In this document: piece by piece, positions 9,363-16,665 of the stretch | Layout of the letters: each line of letters begins with the position of its first letter | Numbering within the stretch: the stretch's first letter is position 1 | DNA from: Pusillimonas sp044464525 | GTDB taxonomy: Bacteria; Pseudomonadota; Gammaproteobacteria; Burkholderiales; Burkholderiaceae_B | Direction of reading: 5' to 3' | NCBI RefSeq assembly: GCF_044464525.1 | Contig: NZ_JBIQLE010000004.1 | Span: forward strand, 124,001 to 188,000 | Length of the DNA: 64,000 nucleotides | Translations under genes and position numbers: made by a program | Notes under the pieces: model-generated | Databases searched by the model: none | Told to the model about the DNA's origin: nothing | What the model saw: only the letters and a program-made list of their open reading frames with translations

Positions 9363-9659
9363 TCAAACGACGCGCTTCAAAATATGCGCGAACTCTTTCT
9401 TCTCGACGTTGCGTTGGCCATTCTCGTGAAAGTGCTGGATGTGGGGGCCATGTTCGTGATGCTTGGACTGTGTCTCGGTGGAGGTCCACTCCTCGAAGAA
9501 CACGAAGCGTCCGGGCTCGTCCCGGTCTTCGAATAGGTCGTAGCGGATATTGCCACTCTCGTTGCGCGACGGCTCGACGAGAGCAGACAGATCGCGCCGT
9601 AGCTCGTCCTCCTTGCCTGCCTTGGCCTTCAGACCTACTGCAATGAATAGTTCACTCAT
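9363..9659 (-). CDS. ABM-domain protein (putative quinol monooxygenase)
   Basis: A 98-residue single-domain protein with the dimeric alpha-beta barrel fold of the antibiotic biosynthesis monooxygenase family (YgiN-like). Diagnostic stretches are RYDLFEDRDEPGRFVFFEEW and the closing HFHENGQ. Relatives oxidise quinols or polyketides without a cofactor, or have lost activity. It is placed between two isochorismatase-like genes and echoes the C-terminal domain of the MFS exporter at 4203-5789. The exact reaction is unknown. Confidence 0.88.
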   Translation of the reverse strand: MSELFIAVGLKAKAGKEDELRRDLSALVEPSRNESGNIRYDLFEDRDEPGRFVFFEEWTSTETQSKHHEHGPHIQHFHENGQRNVEKKEFAHILKRVV

Positions 9660-9722
9660 TTCCCATTCTCCTTGTCGGAATCAGGAGGTGGCCGAACGTG
9701 CAACATCGACCACCCTCACAGG

Positions 9723-10379
9723 TCAGACCTTGGCTAGCTTCTTGGCGGATTCCTCGGCGGCCTTTTCGACGTTGAAGCCATCGAAATTTTCGAAGACACC
9801 CATAAAACCTTGGACCGTATCTTTGCGTGACCAATCGCGCTGAAGCTCGCAGTACATCTGTACTCGGCTAATCAACCTCACGCCCGCCTGTTCCATGCGA
9901 CGCAGTGCCGCCTCATGCGCAGCGGGTGAAGTGCCGCCCACCGCGTCAACCGGTACATAAACCTCATAGCCTTCCTGGATCGCGTCAAGGGCGGGGAAAG
10001 TCAGGCAGGCTTCGGTCCAAAGTGCAGTCATGATGAGCTTGCGGCGACCAGTCGCCTTGACGGCCTTCTTGAACTCGGTGTCTTCCCAACTATTGATTGA
10101 CGTGCGGTCATAGGCCGGCAAGTGACCGAGCACATCCTGCAATTCTTGGATCGGGGGTTTGTTGAGTCCCGTCGCGACATTGACGGTTGAGTGAATGATC
10201 GGGAGGTTGTAATTCACCGCTGCCTTCGCGGTGCTTACAATGTTGAAGACCAGCTCGTCGCGCGGCATCGAGCGAATCGATGAAACCTGAATAGGCTGGT
10301 AGTCGATAATGATGAACGCTGAATTCTCGGGCGTCAGTAGTTGGTCGGTCTGGGGATTGCGGATCGTTTCACTTGTCAT
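9723..10379 (-). CDS. Isochorismatase-like cysteine hydrolase (YcaC type), copy 2
   Basis: A 218-residue paralogue of the gene at 8530-9219. D26 (IIIDYQP) and C125 (LWTEAC) are the catalytic aspartate and cysteine, and INSWED and ELQRDWSR mark the same subfamily. The start at 10379 has GAGG about 6 bases upstream; the frame continues further 5' but without a ribosome-binding site. It is the first gene of the leftward cluster, so the cluster promoter should lie in 10380-10500. The two copies are clearly diverged, suggesting different substrates rather than a recent duplication. Confidence 0.9.
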   Translation of the reverse strand: MTSETIRNPQTDQLLTPENSAFIIIDYQPIQVSSIRSMPRDELVFNIVSTAKAAVNYNLPIIHSTVNVATGLNKPPIQELQDVLGHLPAYDRTSINSWEDTEFKKAVKATGRRKLIMTALWTEACLTFPALDAIQEGYEVYVPVDAVGGTSPAAHEAALRRMEQAGVRLISRVQMYCELQRDWSRKDTVQGFMGVFENFDGFNVEKAAEESAKKLAKV

Positions 10380-10658
10380 GATGTCCTCTGCTGTTGACTC
10401 AAGCACACTAGTGCCTAATTGAGGTATCACTATCTCGTAAACGACCATCCACTAATTGGACATATCTGCTGTTATGGAAGATTCGTGAGGTTGATTTTTC
10501 GCTGCTTAGCGATAGGGGAGCTCAGGGCGGTCAACCGGTTACTGCGACGCACCAGAATTCACGCATTTGCAGTCGAACCAAGGAGGAGCGCATAGACCTT
10601 GGGAAGATACGGTTGGATATCAAACCGTAAACAATGTCTGCTTTGTACTCAAATGAGG
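10380..10658. other. Intergenic region upstream of the left-flank cluster
   Basis: No gene is supported here. The part next to 10379 should hold the promoter of the leftward cluster, but no clear -35/-10 pair is seen. CTAATTG occurs at about 10414 and 10453, roughly 39 bp apart in the same orientation, and CACTAGTG forms a small palindrome at about 10405. These may be regulator sites; this is weak. Confidence 0.3.
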
Positions 10659-10684
10659 TGGCGCGTCAGGAGGGTCTCGAACCC
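10659..10684. repeat. Old attachment-site remnant (partial tRNA-Arg 3' end)
   Basis: The 26 bp TGGCGCGTCAGG...GAACCC are identical to the 3' end of tRNA-Arg at 52788-52864 and to attL at 12074. Beyond this the sequence diverges. It is best read as the left boundary of an earlier integration at the same tRNA, now 1.4 kb from the younger attL. Confidence 0.75.
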
Positions 10685-10776
10685 TCCAGAAAGCTAGAGT
10701 TTATGCGAGTCTCCGGCCCCTGTGTGGCAAAATCGTGTCATTCCTCTTACCTGCTAAGCCTAAAATGACCTAAATC

Positions 10777-10801
10777 AGCCCGCCACCGAGCGGGCTTTTT
10801 T
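10777..10801 (+). terminator. Rho-independent terminator
   Basis: AGCCCGC and GCGGGCT form a perfect 7-bp stem around a 6-base loop and are followed by six T residues on the plus strand. It would end transcription entering the remnant element from the left. Confidence 0.85.
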
Positions 10802-10813
10802 GTGCCATAAATA

Positions 10814-10829
10814 CTGTATATATTTACAG
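10814..10829 (+). promoter_or_regulatory. LexA (SOS) box
   Basis: CTGTATATATTTACAG fits the gamma/beta-proteobacterial LexA consensus CTGT-N8-ACAG exactly, with TA on its 5' side. It lies about 85 bp before a short truncated reading frame, within prophage debris. It is probably the relic of an SOS-controlled phage or damage-response gene. Confidence 0.75.
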
Positions 10830-10915
10830 AAAAATAAGCACCATGAAGCGGCGCCCCGCTCACCCTTCCCCAGCTACGCGAAATCCAATAGCGCAATTTG
10901 AAGAGCAAGGACGCC

Positions 10916-11005
10916 ATGAACCTACTGCAAGAAATCAAGCGGCTGCATCGCTTTCTGATCGATGCCGAGTGGTACGCGCTGGAAATGCAGGCGTGCGTGC
11001 CCTAG
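10916..11005 (+). pseudogene. Short phage-derived reading frame behind the LexA box
   Basis: A 29-codon frame begins MNLLQEIKRLHRF and ends with TAG right at the point where antisense tape-measure sequence starts. It is the first good start after the LexA box. It may be the intact 5' end of a deleted SOS gene or a chance product of the deletion junction. I do not recognise the protein. Confidence 0.35.
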
Positions 11006-11011
11006 GCCTTG

Positions 11012-11159
11012 TACGATCCTCACCTTCCTTGTTGGCCTGCGACAACGACTCGGTGGCCGCTTCGGTCTTCTCGGCGGCGGCGGTCAGATTCTCAAGGTCT
11101 TTCTTGGCCTGCTGCGCCTTACGGCTGTCGATTTCAAGCTGGAGCTGTGCGATATCCAT
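11012..11159 (-). pseudogene. Truncated phage tail tape-measure protein gene
   Basis: The minus strand encodes MDIAQLQLEIDSRKAQQAKK and a further 30 residues with LTAAAEKTEAATESLSQANK. This is the characteristic opening of lambda gpH-like tape-measure proteins. The similarity stops at about 11012, where the frame runs into the unrelated plus-strand fragment. Full tape-measure genes are over 2 kb, so nearly all of it is missing. It shows that the older element at this tRNA was a siphovirus-like prophage, unrelated to the T7-like one. Confidence 0.7.
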
Positions 11160-11170
11160 GCGACACCAAT

Positions 11171-11196
11171 AAAAAAGGCCCTGCCTAAGCAGGACC
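11171..11196 (-). terminator. Terminator upstream of the tape-measure remnant
   Basis: On the minus strand GGTCCTGC and GCAGGGCC pair (one mismatch) around TTAG and are followed by six T. It would have ended the gene preceding the tape-measure gene in the lost prophage. Confidence 0.65.
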
Positions 11197-11240
11197 ACAA
11201 CTGAAAAAGCCCCGCAAAGCAGAGCGAAACAAACAAACTC

Positions 11241-11269
11241 TTGCAACAGTCCCAATTTGGGACTAAAGT
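11241..11269 (+). promoter_or_regulatory. higBA promoter with overlapping palindromic operator
   Basis: TTGCAA (11241-11246) and TAAAGT (11264-11269) are spaced by 17 bp. The spacer is filled by AGTCCCAATTTGGGACT (11248-11264), a palindrome except at its centre. An antitoxin bound there would block RNA polymerase. The expected transcription start coincides with the toxin ATG at 11276, and no Shine-Dalgarno is present. Confidence 0.75.
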
Positions 11270-11275
11270 TAACCC

Positions 11276-11578
11276 ATGCGAGTGATAGCGATCAGCACCT
11301 TACGTCAGTTCTGGGAAGAACACCCTGCCGCCGAGCAGCCAATTAAGGCGTGGGTGGATGAGGCCAACCAGGCAAATTGGGCCCAACCATCTGATATCAA
11401 GAAGCACTATCGAAGCGCCAGCATCTTAAAGAATCGGCGCGTGGTGTTTAACATCAAAGGTAACGATTACCGCTTGATTGTCGCTATTGCGTACCGCCTC
11501 GGCATCGTCTATGTGAAATTTATCGGCACCCACGCCGAGTACGACAAAATCAATGCCGAAACCGTAGAAATGGAGTAA
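11276..11578 (+). CDS. higB: HigB-type mRNA interferase toxin
   Basis: A 100-residue RelE-superfamily toxin of the HigB/COG4680 type. Typical features are the N-terminal LRQFWEEHP, then KNRRVVFNIKGNDYRLIVAI in the core strands, and FIGTHAEYDKI near the end, the last containing the His and Tyr typical of the active region. HigB cleaves mRNA at the ribosome during translation and causes growth arrest. The toxin precedes the antitoxin, as usual in hig loci. It appears complete, although it sits between two phage attachment remnants and may stabilise the island. Confidence 0.92.
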   Translation: MRVIAISTLRQFWEEHPAAEQPIKAWVDEANQANWAQPSDIKKHYRSASILKNRRVVFNIKGNDYRLIVAIAYRLGIVYVKFIGTHAEYDKINAETVEME

Positions 11579-11581
11579 TTC

Positions 11582-11953
11582 ATGCAAATCCGACCAATCC
11601 GCACCGACGCTGACTACAAAGCCACTCTAAAAGAGGTTTCGCACCTCATGGAAAGTGATCCCGATCTTGGTACGCCAGAAGGTGACCGCCTGGATGTGCT
11701 TGCTACCTTGGTACAGGCTTACGAAGCAAAGCACTACCCAATTGACCTGCCTGATCCAATCGAGGCCATCAAGTTTCGGATGGAACAAGCAGGCCTGACA
11801 GCTAAAGACCTAGAGCCAATGATTGGGCAGCGCAACCGCGTCTACGAAATACTGAACCGTAAGCGTGCTCTGACGCTGCCCATGATCTGGAAACTGCATC
11901 AACAGCTTGGGATTCCAGCAGAGAGCCTGATAAGGCCGCCTGCACATGCTTAA
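11582..11953 (+). CDS. higA: HigA-type antitoxin with HTH domain
   Basis: A 123-residue COG5499-type antitoxin. The first 60 residues (LEVLATLVQAYE-like helix preceded by TPEGDRLD) form the toxin-neutralising part. Residues 65-120 form an XRE-like helix-turn-helix (KFRMEQAGLTAKDLEPMIGQ...ILNRKRALTLPMI). It follows higB by 3 bp, so the two are translationally coupled. It should bind HigB and the palindrome at 11248-11264 to repress the operon. Confidence 0.92.
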   Translation: MQIRPIRTDADYKATLKEVSHLMESDPDLGTPEGDRLDVLATLVQAYEAKHYPIDLPDPIEAIKFRMEQAGLTAKDLEPMIGQRNRVYEILNRKRALTLPMIWKLHQQLGIPAESLIRPPAHA

Positions 11954-12073
11954 AAATAGCCGCGCCAGGCGGTTTGAGCGCAGCCGAAAACTGCGGGACA
12001 AGTACCGCGACCTTTTCCGCCGTCAGCGCCTTGCGCGCTGTCTAGCATGTCGTAGTAGCTATATAGGAGTAAG

Positions 12074-12123
12074 TGGCGCGTCAGGAGGGTCTCGAACCCC
12101 CGACCTCAGGCTTAGAAGGCCCG
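12074..12123. repeat. attL (displaced 3' part of tRNA-Arg)
   Basis: Fifty bp are identical to 52788-52837, the last 50 nt of the tRNA gene from the anticodon stem to CCA. The 5' part of the tRNA is missing here, so this is the displaced chromosomal end. The recombination crossover lies within this block. Confidence 0.95.
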
Positions 12124-12168
12124 AGAATAGCTAATGTTCATGCGCTTTTCAGTGGATTCGTGTACCAT

Positions 12169-12189
12169 TGAGCACAGTTTGAGCACAGT
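12169..12189 (+). promoter_or_regulatory. Integrase arm-type repeats, left pair
   Basis: TGAGCACAGT occurs at 12169-12178 and again at 12180-12189, 11 bp apart in direct orientation, just inside attL and before the integrase gene. The same decamer family recurs inside attR, which is the layout expected for integrase arm-binding sites. Occupancy would also cover the integrase 5' region. Confidence 0.75.
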
Positions 12190-12201
12190 GAGGGAGAGAC
12201 A

Positions 12202-13182
12202 ATGGCGACGGTCAGTAGCTACAGGGGAAAGTGGAAATGTCAGGTCCGTAAGAAGGGCTACCCGCCACAGACCAAGACCTTCCAATTAAAGGCAGATGCA
12301 GAAGCCTGGGGGCGGTCCATAGAGGTTCAGATGGATCGAGGTACCTTCATGCCCGGATCAGTGGCCGAAGTGAAGCGGACGATAGAGACAGTCAAGGACC
12401 TTCTGGAGGAGTACGTAAAGAAGGAGTCAGTCAAGAAGGCGGACGGTGGTTACGCGGATCGGAACCGGATTAAGCCCTTGGTGAAGGAACTAGGCGCGTA
12501 CAGCATCCACAACCTCAAGTCCCCTCGCCTCAAACAATACAAGGACGATAGACTGGCTTTAGGGTTTGCACCGCAGACGGTGACGCATGAGTTGAACATT
12601 CTGCACAGGGCCTACGTCGTGGCGGTCGAGGAGTGGGGAGTGAATCTCCGGGCACCCATACCTCGTGCGAAGCGGCCTATGTCCCCGGTCGAGCGAGACT
12701 ACCGGATCACGCCCGAGAGCGTACAGGCGATCCGGGACAATACGGAGTCCCCTTTACTTGGCGACATCGTAGAGTTCGCCATAGAGACATGCATGCGGCG
12801 GGGAGAGATTGTCAGACTGGACTGGGATCATGTGAACCTGAAAAACCGGACGGTACTTATCCCCGTTACCAAGAACGGTAAGAAGCGGACCATCCCGTTA
12901 TCCAAGAAGGCCAGGGACATCCTCATGCGTCAAGAAGGTCGATCCGGCTCTGTGTTCGGTATGTCCCAGTACTCAATCTCCCAGGCGTTCAAGCGGGCCG
13001 TGGACAGGTGCGAACTCGGGCACCTTGTATTCCACGATACCCGCCACGAGGGGATCAGCCGTCTGTTTGAACGCGGCCTGAATGTGATTGAGGTGGCCCG
13101 GATCAGCGGTCACAGGACCCTAAGCCAACTGGACAGGTACACCCACTTGGATGTGAAGCACCTCGCCAAGAGGATTGGCTAG
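12202..13182 (+). CDS. int: Phage tyrosine integrase
   Basis: A 326-residue tyrosine recombinase. An N-terminal arm-binding domain (about 1-60) and SAM-like core-binding domain (about 65-160) precede the catalytic domain. The catalytic set is R199 (MRRGEI), H278 and R281 (HDTRHE), H304 (SGHRTLSQ) and Y313 (DRYTH). It should integrate and excise the phage at the tRNA-Arg site. GAGGGAGAG precedes the ATG. It is the only rightward gene of the prophage and its stop codon overlaps that of Rz1, so late leftward transcription would be antisense to it. No excisionase was found. Confidence 0.96.
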   Translation: MATVSSYRGKWKCQVRKKGYPPQTKTFQLKADAEAWGRSIEVQMDRGTFMPGSVAEVKRTIETVKDLLEEYVKKESVKKADGGYADRNRIKPLVKELGAYSIHNLKSPRLKQYKDDRLALGFAPQTVTHELNILHRAYVVAVEEWGVNLRAPIPRAKRPMSPVERDYRITPESVQAIRDNTESPLLGDIVEFAIETCMRRGEIVRLDWDHVNLKNRTVLIPVTKNGKKRTIPLSKKARDILMRQEGRSGSVFGMSQYSISQAFKRAVDRCELGHLVFHDTRHEGISRLFERGLNVIEVARISGHRTLSQLDRYTHLDVKHLAKRIG

Positions 13183-13421
13183 GGCTTGAAGAACTCCCGA
13201 AGCGCGGCTTTATCCGCGTTACAGTCGTCCAGGGCCTTCCGTTCCCGGAGTACGTAGTCAGCAAGACGTCCATTCGTTCGGTCATTAGGGGCCGCAGCAT
13301 GAGGACAGTCCCGGAGTAAGTCGTCCGGAGGCACCCGGTTAACGGGTACCGAACAGGCTGTTAAAAACAGGATCAGGCACGCGGGCATTAGCCCAGTCAG
13401 GATTGTCCTGTAGCGCGTCAT
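13179..13421 (-). CDS. Rz1-like outer-membrane spanin lipoprotein
   Basis: An 80-residue protein with a lipoprotein signal: charged start, hydrophobic segment and lipobox LTAC with lipidation at C23, followed by a short Pro-containing tail. It begins inside the Rz gene in another frame, the classic embedded Rz/Rz1 arrangement. The mature part would sit in the outer membrane and bind Rz across the periplasm to fuse the membranes at lysis. It is the last gene of the late operon. Confidence 0.85.
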   Translation of the reverse strand: MTRYRTILTGLMPACLILFLTACSVPVNRVPPDDLLRDCPHAAAPNDRTNGRLADYVLRERKALDDCNADKAALREFFKP

Positions 13422-13638
13422 GTAGGTCCTTTGATTGTTTGGCGTATTGCTCGTTCAGCTTCTTGAGCTGATCGGCTTTGACGTTAAGTGCCCGATTTGT
13501 GGACTCGATGGTGGACTGGGCCACTAGGAGTTCGTTCTCAAGACGGTCCACCTTCCCGGACATAACGTGCCATGTGGCAAAGCCCGTCAGAGCCATCAGT
13601 AGGACCACCACGGCACCGTAAGCGATTGCCTTACTCAT
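13339..13638 (-). CDS. Rz-like inner-membrane spanin
   Basis: A 99-residue protein with one N-terminal membrane helix (AYGAVVVLLMALTGFATW) followed by a coiled-coil periplasmic domain rich in Leu, Gln and Lys. GGAG lies 6 bases before the ATG at 13638, and the start overlaps the endolysin stop. It should form the periplasmic bridge with Rz1. Confidence 0.88.
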   Translation of the reverse strand: MSKAIAYGAVVVLLMALTGFATWHVMSGKVDRLENELLVAQSTIESTNRALNVKADQLKKLNEQYAKQSKDLHDALQDNPDWANARVPDPVFNSLFGTR

Positions 13639-14164
13639 GGTAGGCTCCAGTTGCGAATAGGCGCTTCTCGGCCATCCGCCGGGTATACAACCCGTAGCAG
13701 TTATTGGAACGGATACGGCAGTCAATGCTCACCCACTTACCGTTCCGGGTGCGTGTCACATACACCCACCTGTCGAATTGCTTGATAGCCCCTACCCTGT
13801 CCCCATCCCGAAGCATCCGGGCCAGAGTGGAGGAACAAAAGGCACCAGTTCCCACGTTAAACGTGAAGGACACCAGCGCATCAAATTCGTGTTGCTTGAG
13901 GGGATACTGGCCGGAGCATTCGAGGACTGCGTTTGCAGCCTTCTGACTGTCCTTGGCAAGCCATGCTTCGCACATGGCGGGAGTAGCTACAAGACCCTTG
14001 TGTACGTCTGGTCCTGTGTGCCCGACGCAGATCGTGGGTACAGACCACCCATGCGCGGGGTCCGGGTAAGCCGAATACGAAGTCCCTTCATGGAACCCGA
14101 TGAAGCCCAGGCCCGCAGCGGAGACGGCCAGCGCCCCCGCTACGATCTTGGTCCGAAGGGACAT
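13631..14164 (-). CDS. Endolysin, GH24 lysozyme with SAR signal
   Basis: A 177-residue glycoside hydrolase family 24 muramidase. E26 lies in GFHEGTSYSAYPD, and D35 plus a downstream threonine in SVPTICVGHT complete the T4/P22-type catalytic arrangement. Residues 5-24 form a weakly hydrophobic, Ala/Gly-rich helix, typical of a signal-arrest-release domain, so export by the host Sec system and activation on membrane depolarisation are likely. T7 instead uses an amidase, and this end-of-genome lysozyme is a phiKMV-like trait. It overlaps Rz downstream and abuts the gene upstream by one base. Confidence 0.92.
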   Translation of the reverse strand: MSLRTKIVAGALAVSAAGLGFIGFHEGTSYSAYPDPAHGWSVPTICVGHTGPDVHKGLVATPAMCEAWLAKDSQKAANAVLECSGQYPLKQHEFDALVSFTFNVGTGAFCSSTLARMLRDGDRVGAIKQFDRWVYVTRTRNGKWVSIDCRIRSNNCYGLYTRRMAEKRLFATGAYHE

Positions 14165-14523
14165 TACTCGACCGTCCCAACCTCTACACGTACCAGCTCA
14201 CTCACCTCGACTACGGCAATACCCGTAACGTCAGTTTCGGTTTCCAGATCGTGAACGGTAATGGACTGACCATCCACCACAATGGCCTGTGTGGGGTCTA
14301 GTTCGCCGCCACCGATACCGACATCCGAACCGCTACCACCAGCGGCCTTGTCCGCCGCATTCGCACATTCGATGAAGAAGTCGCGGAGAGTTTGAGCAGT
14401 TTCAATCCCTGCGCTACCAGTCTGAGCGACCAGCTCAACTGCAGAGATAGCCTTTGCACAATCCAGGCGAAGGCGGAAGCCATTATTGATGATGCCCGGA
14501 GACATCAGGTCTGCATAGTTCAT
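14164..14523 (-). CDS. Conserved-position phage protein of unknown function
   Basis: A 119-residue protein between the large terminase and endolysin genes. It is acidic, with a helical N-terminal half (LDCAKAISAVELVAQTG, then LRDFFIECANAADKAAG), a Gly-rich linker and a beta-rich C-terminal part. No membrane helix is visible, so it is not an obvious holin. I do not recognise it. Expression with the lysis genes is likely, since its stop overlaps the endolysin start. Confidence 0.6.
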   Translation of the reverse strand: MNYADLMSPGIINNGFRLRLDCAKAISAVELVAQTGSAGIETAQTLRDFFIECANAADKAAGGSGSDVGIGGGELDPTQAIVVDGQSITVHDLETETDVTGIAVVEVSELVRVEVGTVE

Positions 14524-14551
14524 GTTATCTACCTTTGTATTGAACTCGGCG

Positions 14552-16354
14552 TCATCTACGCCATTTATCGAACATTGAGCCGCCTTGCCTCCCGGCGCGG
14601 GGGCCTTGGGTCATGCGGTTGTATCCGAGGGGGTTCTTCTTCCACTCCTCGAATTCACGCTTACGCTGCGCCTCGATAGCCCTTTCTTGGTTGACCCCGA
14701 GCACTTGGGTCCAGTACCGAACGGCACCGGCCAGAGCGTCAATACGGTCATCGTGGGTGAGAGCGTGCTTCTCGCGTGTAATGCTTTTGATTTGATTGAG
14801 TAGGCTGTACGACACCCGCTTTTCGTTGGGGTACTTGACGAGGCTGTCCGCCTCGTTGCGAGGGATGTCGTCGTTGAATATCAGGGAGCCTCGGGCGATT
14901 ACGGGTTCCAGCACATCAATGATGCGCAGCTCCTTTTGACCCGCTTCCCAAACCTCCTCAATCGCACACCCTGCCCCCAATGATTGCGGATACTCCGCCC
15001 GTAGGATGGGAAGCCAGGAGTGCAGATAGGCACCATTACCGAAGTTCTTCTCGACCCGTATACGGTTGACCTTCCACTTCTTTGCTACTCGTGCCAGGAA
15101 CTCGAATCCGGATACCGAGTAACCGCCTGGAATACCAGCGCATTCGAGTACCCATATCAGCCCGTTCAAGAAACCCACGACGGCATAGCCCGTTTCGTCC
15201 CCGTTCTTGCCCCCACCGGCCGGGTCCACATGCATGACGACGCCTTGAAGCGCCGCACGCTCCTCGGACATGGCCGACGGTACGTTCAGGGTGTAAGTCC
15301 GTCCGTTTACCTCGTAGCGGATCGTCTCGTGTTCCAACATGCCGGGTGTGACAGTGAGCGGGAACTGGTCCCCAATGATCCGCACAGACATAATCTTGTG
15401 CAGCCTCAAGGGGAACCTGTCGGCGTCCGCCAGCGTCGTGTTCAGCATGTGCTGGAGCTGGAAGTAGCTTGGACCTTGATCGGCCTCTTTTCGTTGTAGG
15501 AACTCCTCTGTTCCTGCCGGTAGCTCCGTGTCTACGGGCTGCCCTTGATCGCCCAAAAGCCCACCGCCAGTCATGAGCGACGGGTCCTCCTTGATCCTTC
15601 GCAGGATCAGCGGAGCCAGGGTGTCCCCATAGTTCGCTAGTTGTGCCTTAGTCGGGTACCGACCGGGCCAAACACGAACCGTGTACCCCCGGCCAGGGAG
15701 GGTGTTGTATATGGAGTTAACAGACTGGGGCGTACCTAGGTAAATAATGCGCCCTGTCTCGCAGATTGAGGGGAAGTCCCGAGTTAGATTCAGGAGCTGT
15801 TCCCGCTGATGTTCAGTCTGCGAGTTCTTGGCAGACTCTACGTCATCCGCAATGAGGAGGCCAGCACGCTTACCCTGGAGGTTTGCAGTGATACCCATAC
15901 AGGCCACGCTCGGGGATTTATCCACACCTTTGAGGCTGTGGTGAATGTCAAAGGACTCTACCGAGGTCCTGTCCCCTGCCGTGCGGTCGGGTCGCATGCA
16001 CTCCAACTCGTCCATAACCATGATGATTCGGACAATAAGTGTGGAGACTTCATTCGCTTGCGTACCGCCTGCCGACGCAACGATGACCCGCTCCCAGGGA
16101 TTGTGAAGCAGAAACCAGACTGCATAAGCAGCAGTAATAGTTGTCTTGGCCTGCCCGCGCTGGGCCTGGATCATCAGGTAATGCGGGCCGTATTGCAGAA
16201 ATTCTGCGATGTCGTCTTGGATGGCTGTGGTCTTGAAGCCCAGCTCCTCCATGACATCGTGCAGGAACGGTACAAAGGTCGGGTACGCCTTCTGTACCAG
16301 CTCCAGCATTGCCCATCTTTTAAGTGCTAACTCCGGGGATTCCCGGCGACTCAT
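14552..16354 (-). CDS. terL: Terminase large subunit
   Basis: A 600-residue T7 gp19-like packaging motor. The ATPase half has a Walker-A-like QAQRGQAKTT near residue 69 and Walker B GLLIADDVE near residue 170. The nuclease half shows the RNase H-like acidic residues in MHVDPAGGGKNGDE and HDDRIDAL. It cuts concatemers and drives DNA into the prohead through the connector. Its ATG overlaps the small-subunit stop. Confidence 0.95.
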   Translation of the reverse strand: MSRRESPELALKRWAMLELVQKAYPTFVPFLHDVMEELGFKTTAIQDDIAEFLQYGPHYLMIQAQRGQAKTTITAAYAVWFLLHNPWERVIVASAGGTQANEVSTLIVRIIMVMDELECMRPDRTAGDRTSVESFDIHHSLKGVDKSPSVACMGITANLQGKRAGLLIADDVESAKNSQTEHQREQLLNLTRDFPSICETGRIIYLGTPQSVNSIYNTLPGRGYTVRVWPGRYPTKAQLANYGDTLAPLILRRIKEDPSLMTGGGLLGDQGQPVDTELPAGTEEFLQRKEADQGPSYFQLQHMLNTTLADADRFPLRLHKIMSVRIIGDQFPLTVTPGMLEHETIRYEVNGRTYTLNVPSAMSEERAALQGVVMHVDPAGGGKNGDETGYAVVGFLNGLIWVLECAGIPGGYSVSGFEFLARVAKKWKVNRIRVEKNFGNGAYLHSWLPILRAEYPQSLGAGCAIEEVWEAGQKELRIIDVLEPVIARGSLIFNDDIPRNEADSLVKYPNEKRVSYSLLNQIKSITREKHALTHDDRIDALAGAVRYWTQVLGVNQERAIEAQRKREFEEWKKNPLGYNRMTQGPRAGRQGGSMFDKWRR

Positions 16355-16665
16355 GCAGTCCGGCTAATCCTTTCAATTACGTCGTCTGCTTCCTCGTCGG
16401 TCAGCTCGACAGTACTCTCGGACTTGACCAAGCGCAGACTCGAACGCTTACGTGCGCGTTCCTCCAGTTTCTCCTTCAACGCCTGCATTTCGTTGTTATC
16501 TTCAATCGAGGCGGTAATCGAATTGTCCTTGAGGAACTTGATGGCGGCACCTATGTCTGCCGCACTTGCTTCATTTGATGTGATCCGTCGGGTAAGCTCG
16601 CGTGCTACTACGCCGTGGAGTTCCGACAGGTCATTAACCGTCGCCTTACTTATTTGGACCTCCAT
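16351..16665 (-). CDS. terS: Terminase small subunit
   Basis: A 104-residue, highly charged helical protein directly upstream of terL with a 4-bp overlap, the position of T7 gp18. The N-terminal part (SKATVNDLSELHGVVARELTRRI) is consistent with a DNA-recognising helical domain, and the C-terminus is acidic (LTDEEADDVIERI). It overlaps the holin gene by 16 bp. The assignment rests on position, size and composition. Confidence 0.85.
   Translation of the reverse strand: MEVQISKATVNDLSELHGVVARELTRRITSNEASAADIGAAIKFLKDNSITASIEDNNEMQALKEKLEERARKRSSLRLVKSESTVELTDEEADDVIERISRTA

Noticed and set aside
10935..11255. 106-codon minus-strand frame covering the tape-measure remnant
   Set aside because: Only the middle part from 11159 is tape-measure sequence; the upstream residues cross a terminator and the downstream ones are antisense to the adjacent fragment.
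11521..11536. TATCGGCACCCACGCC inside higB, resembling the phage promoter
   Set aside because: It is outside the prophage, within coding sequence, and lacks the ACCAT part that defines the promoter.
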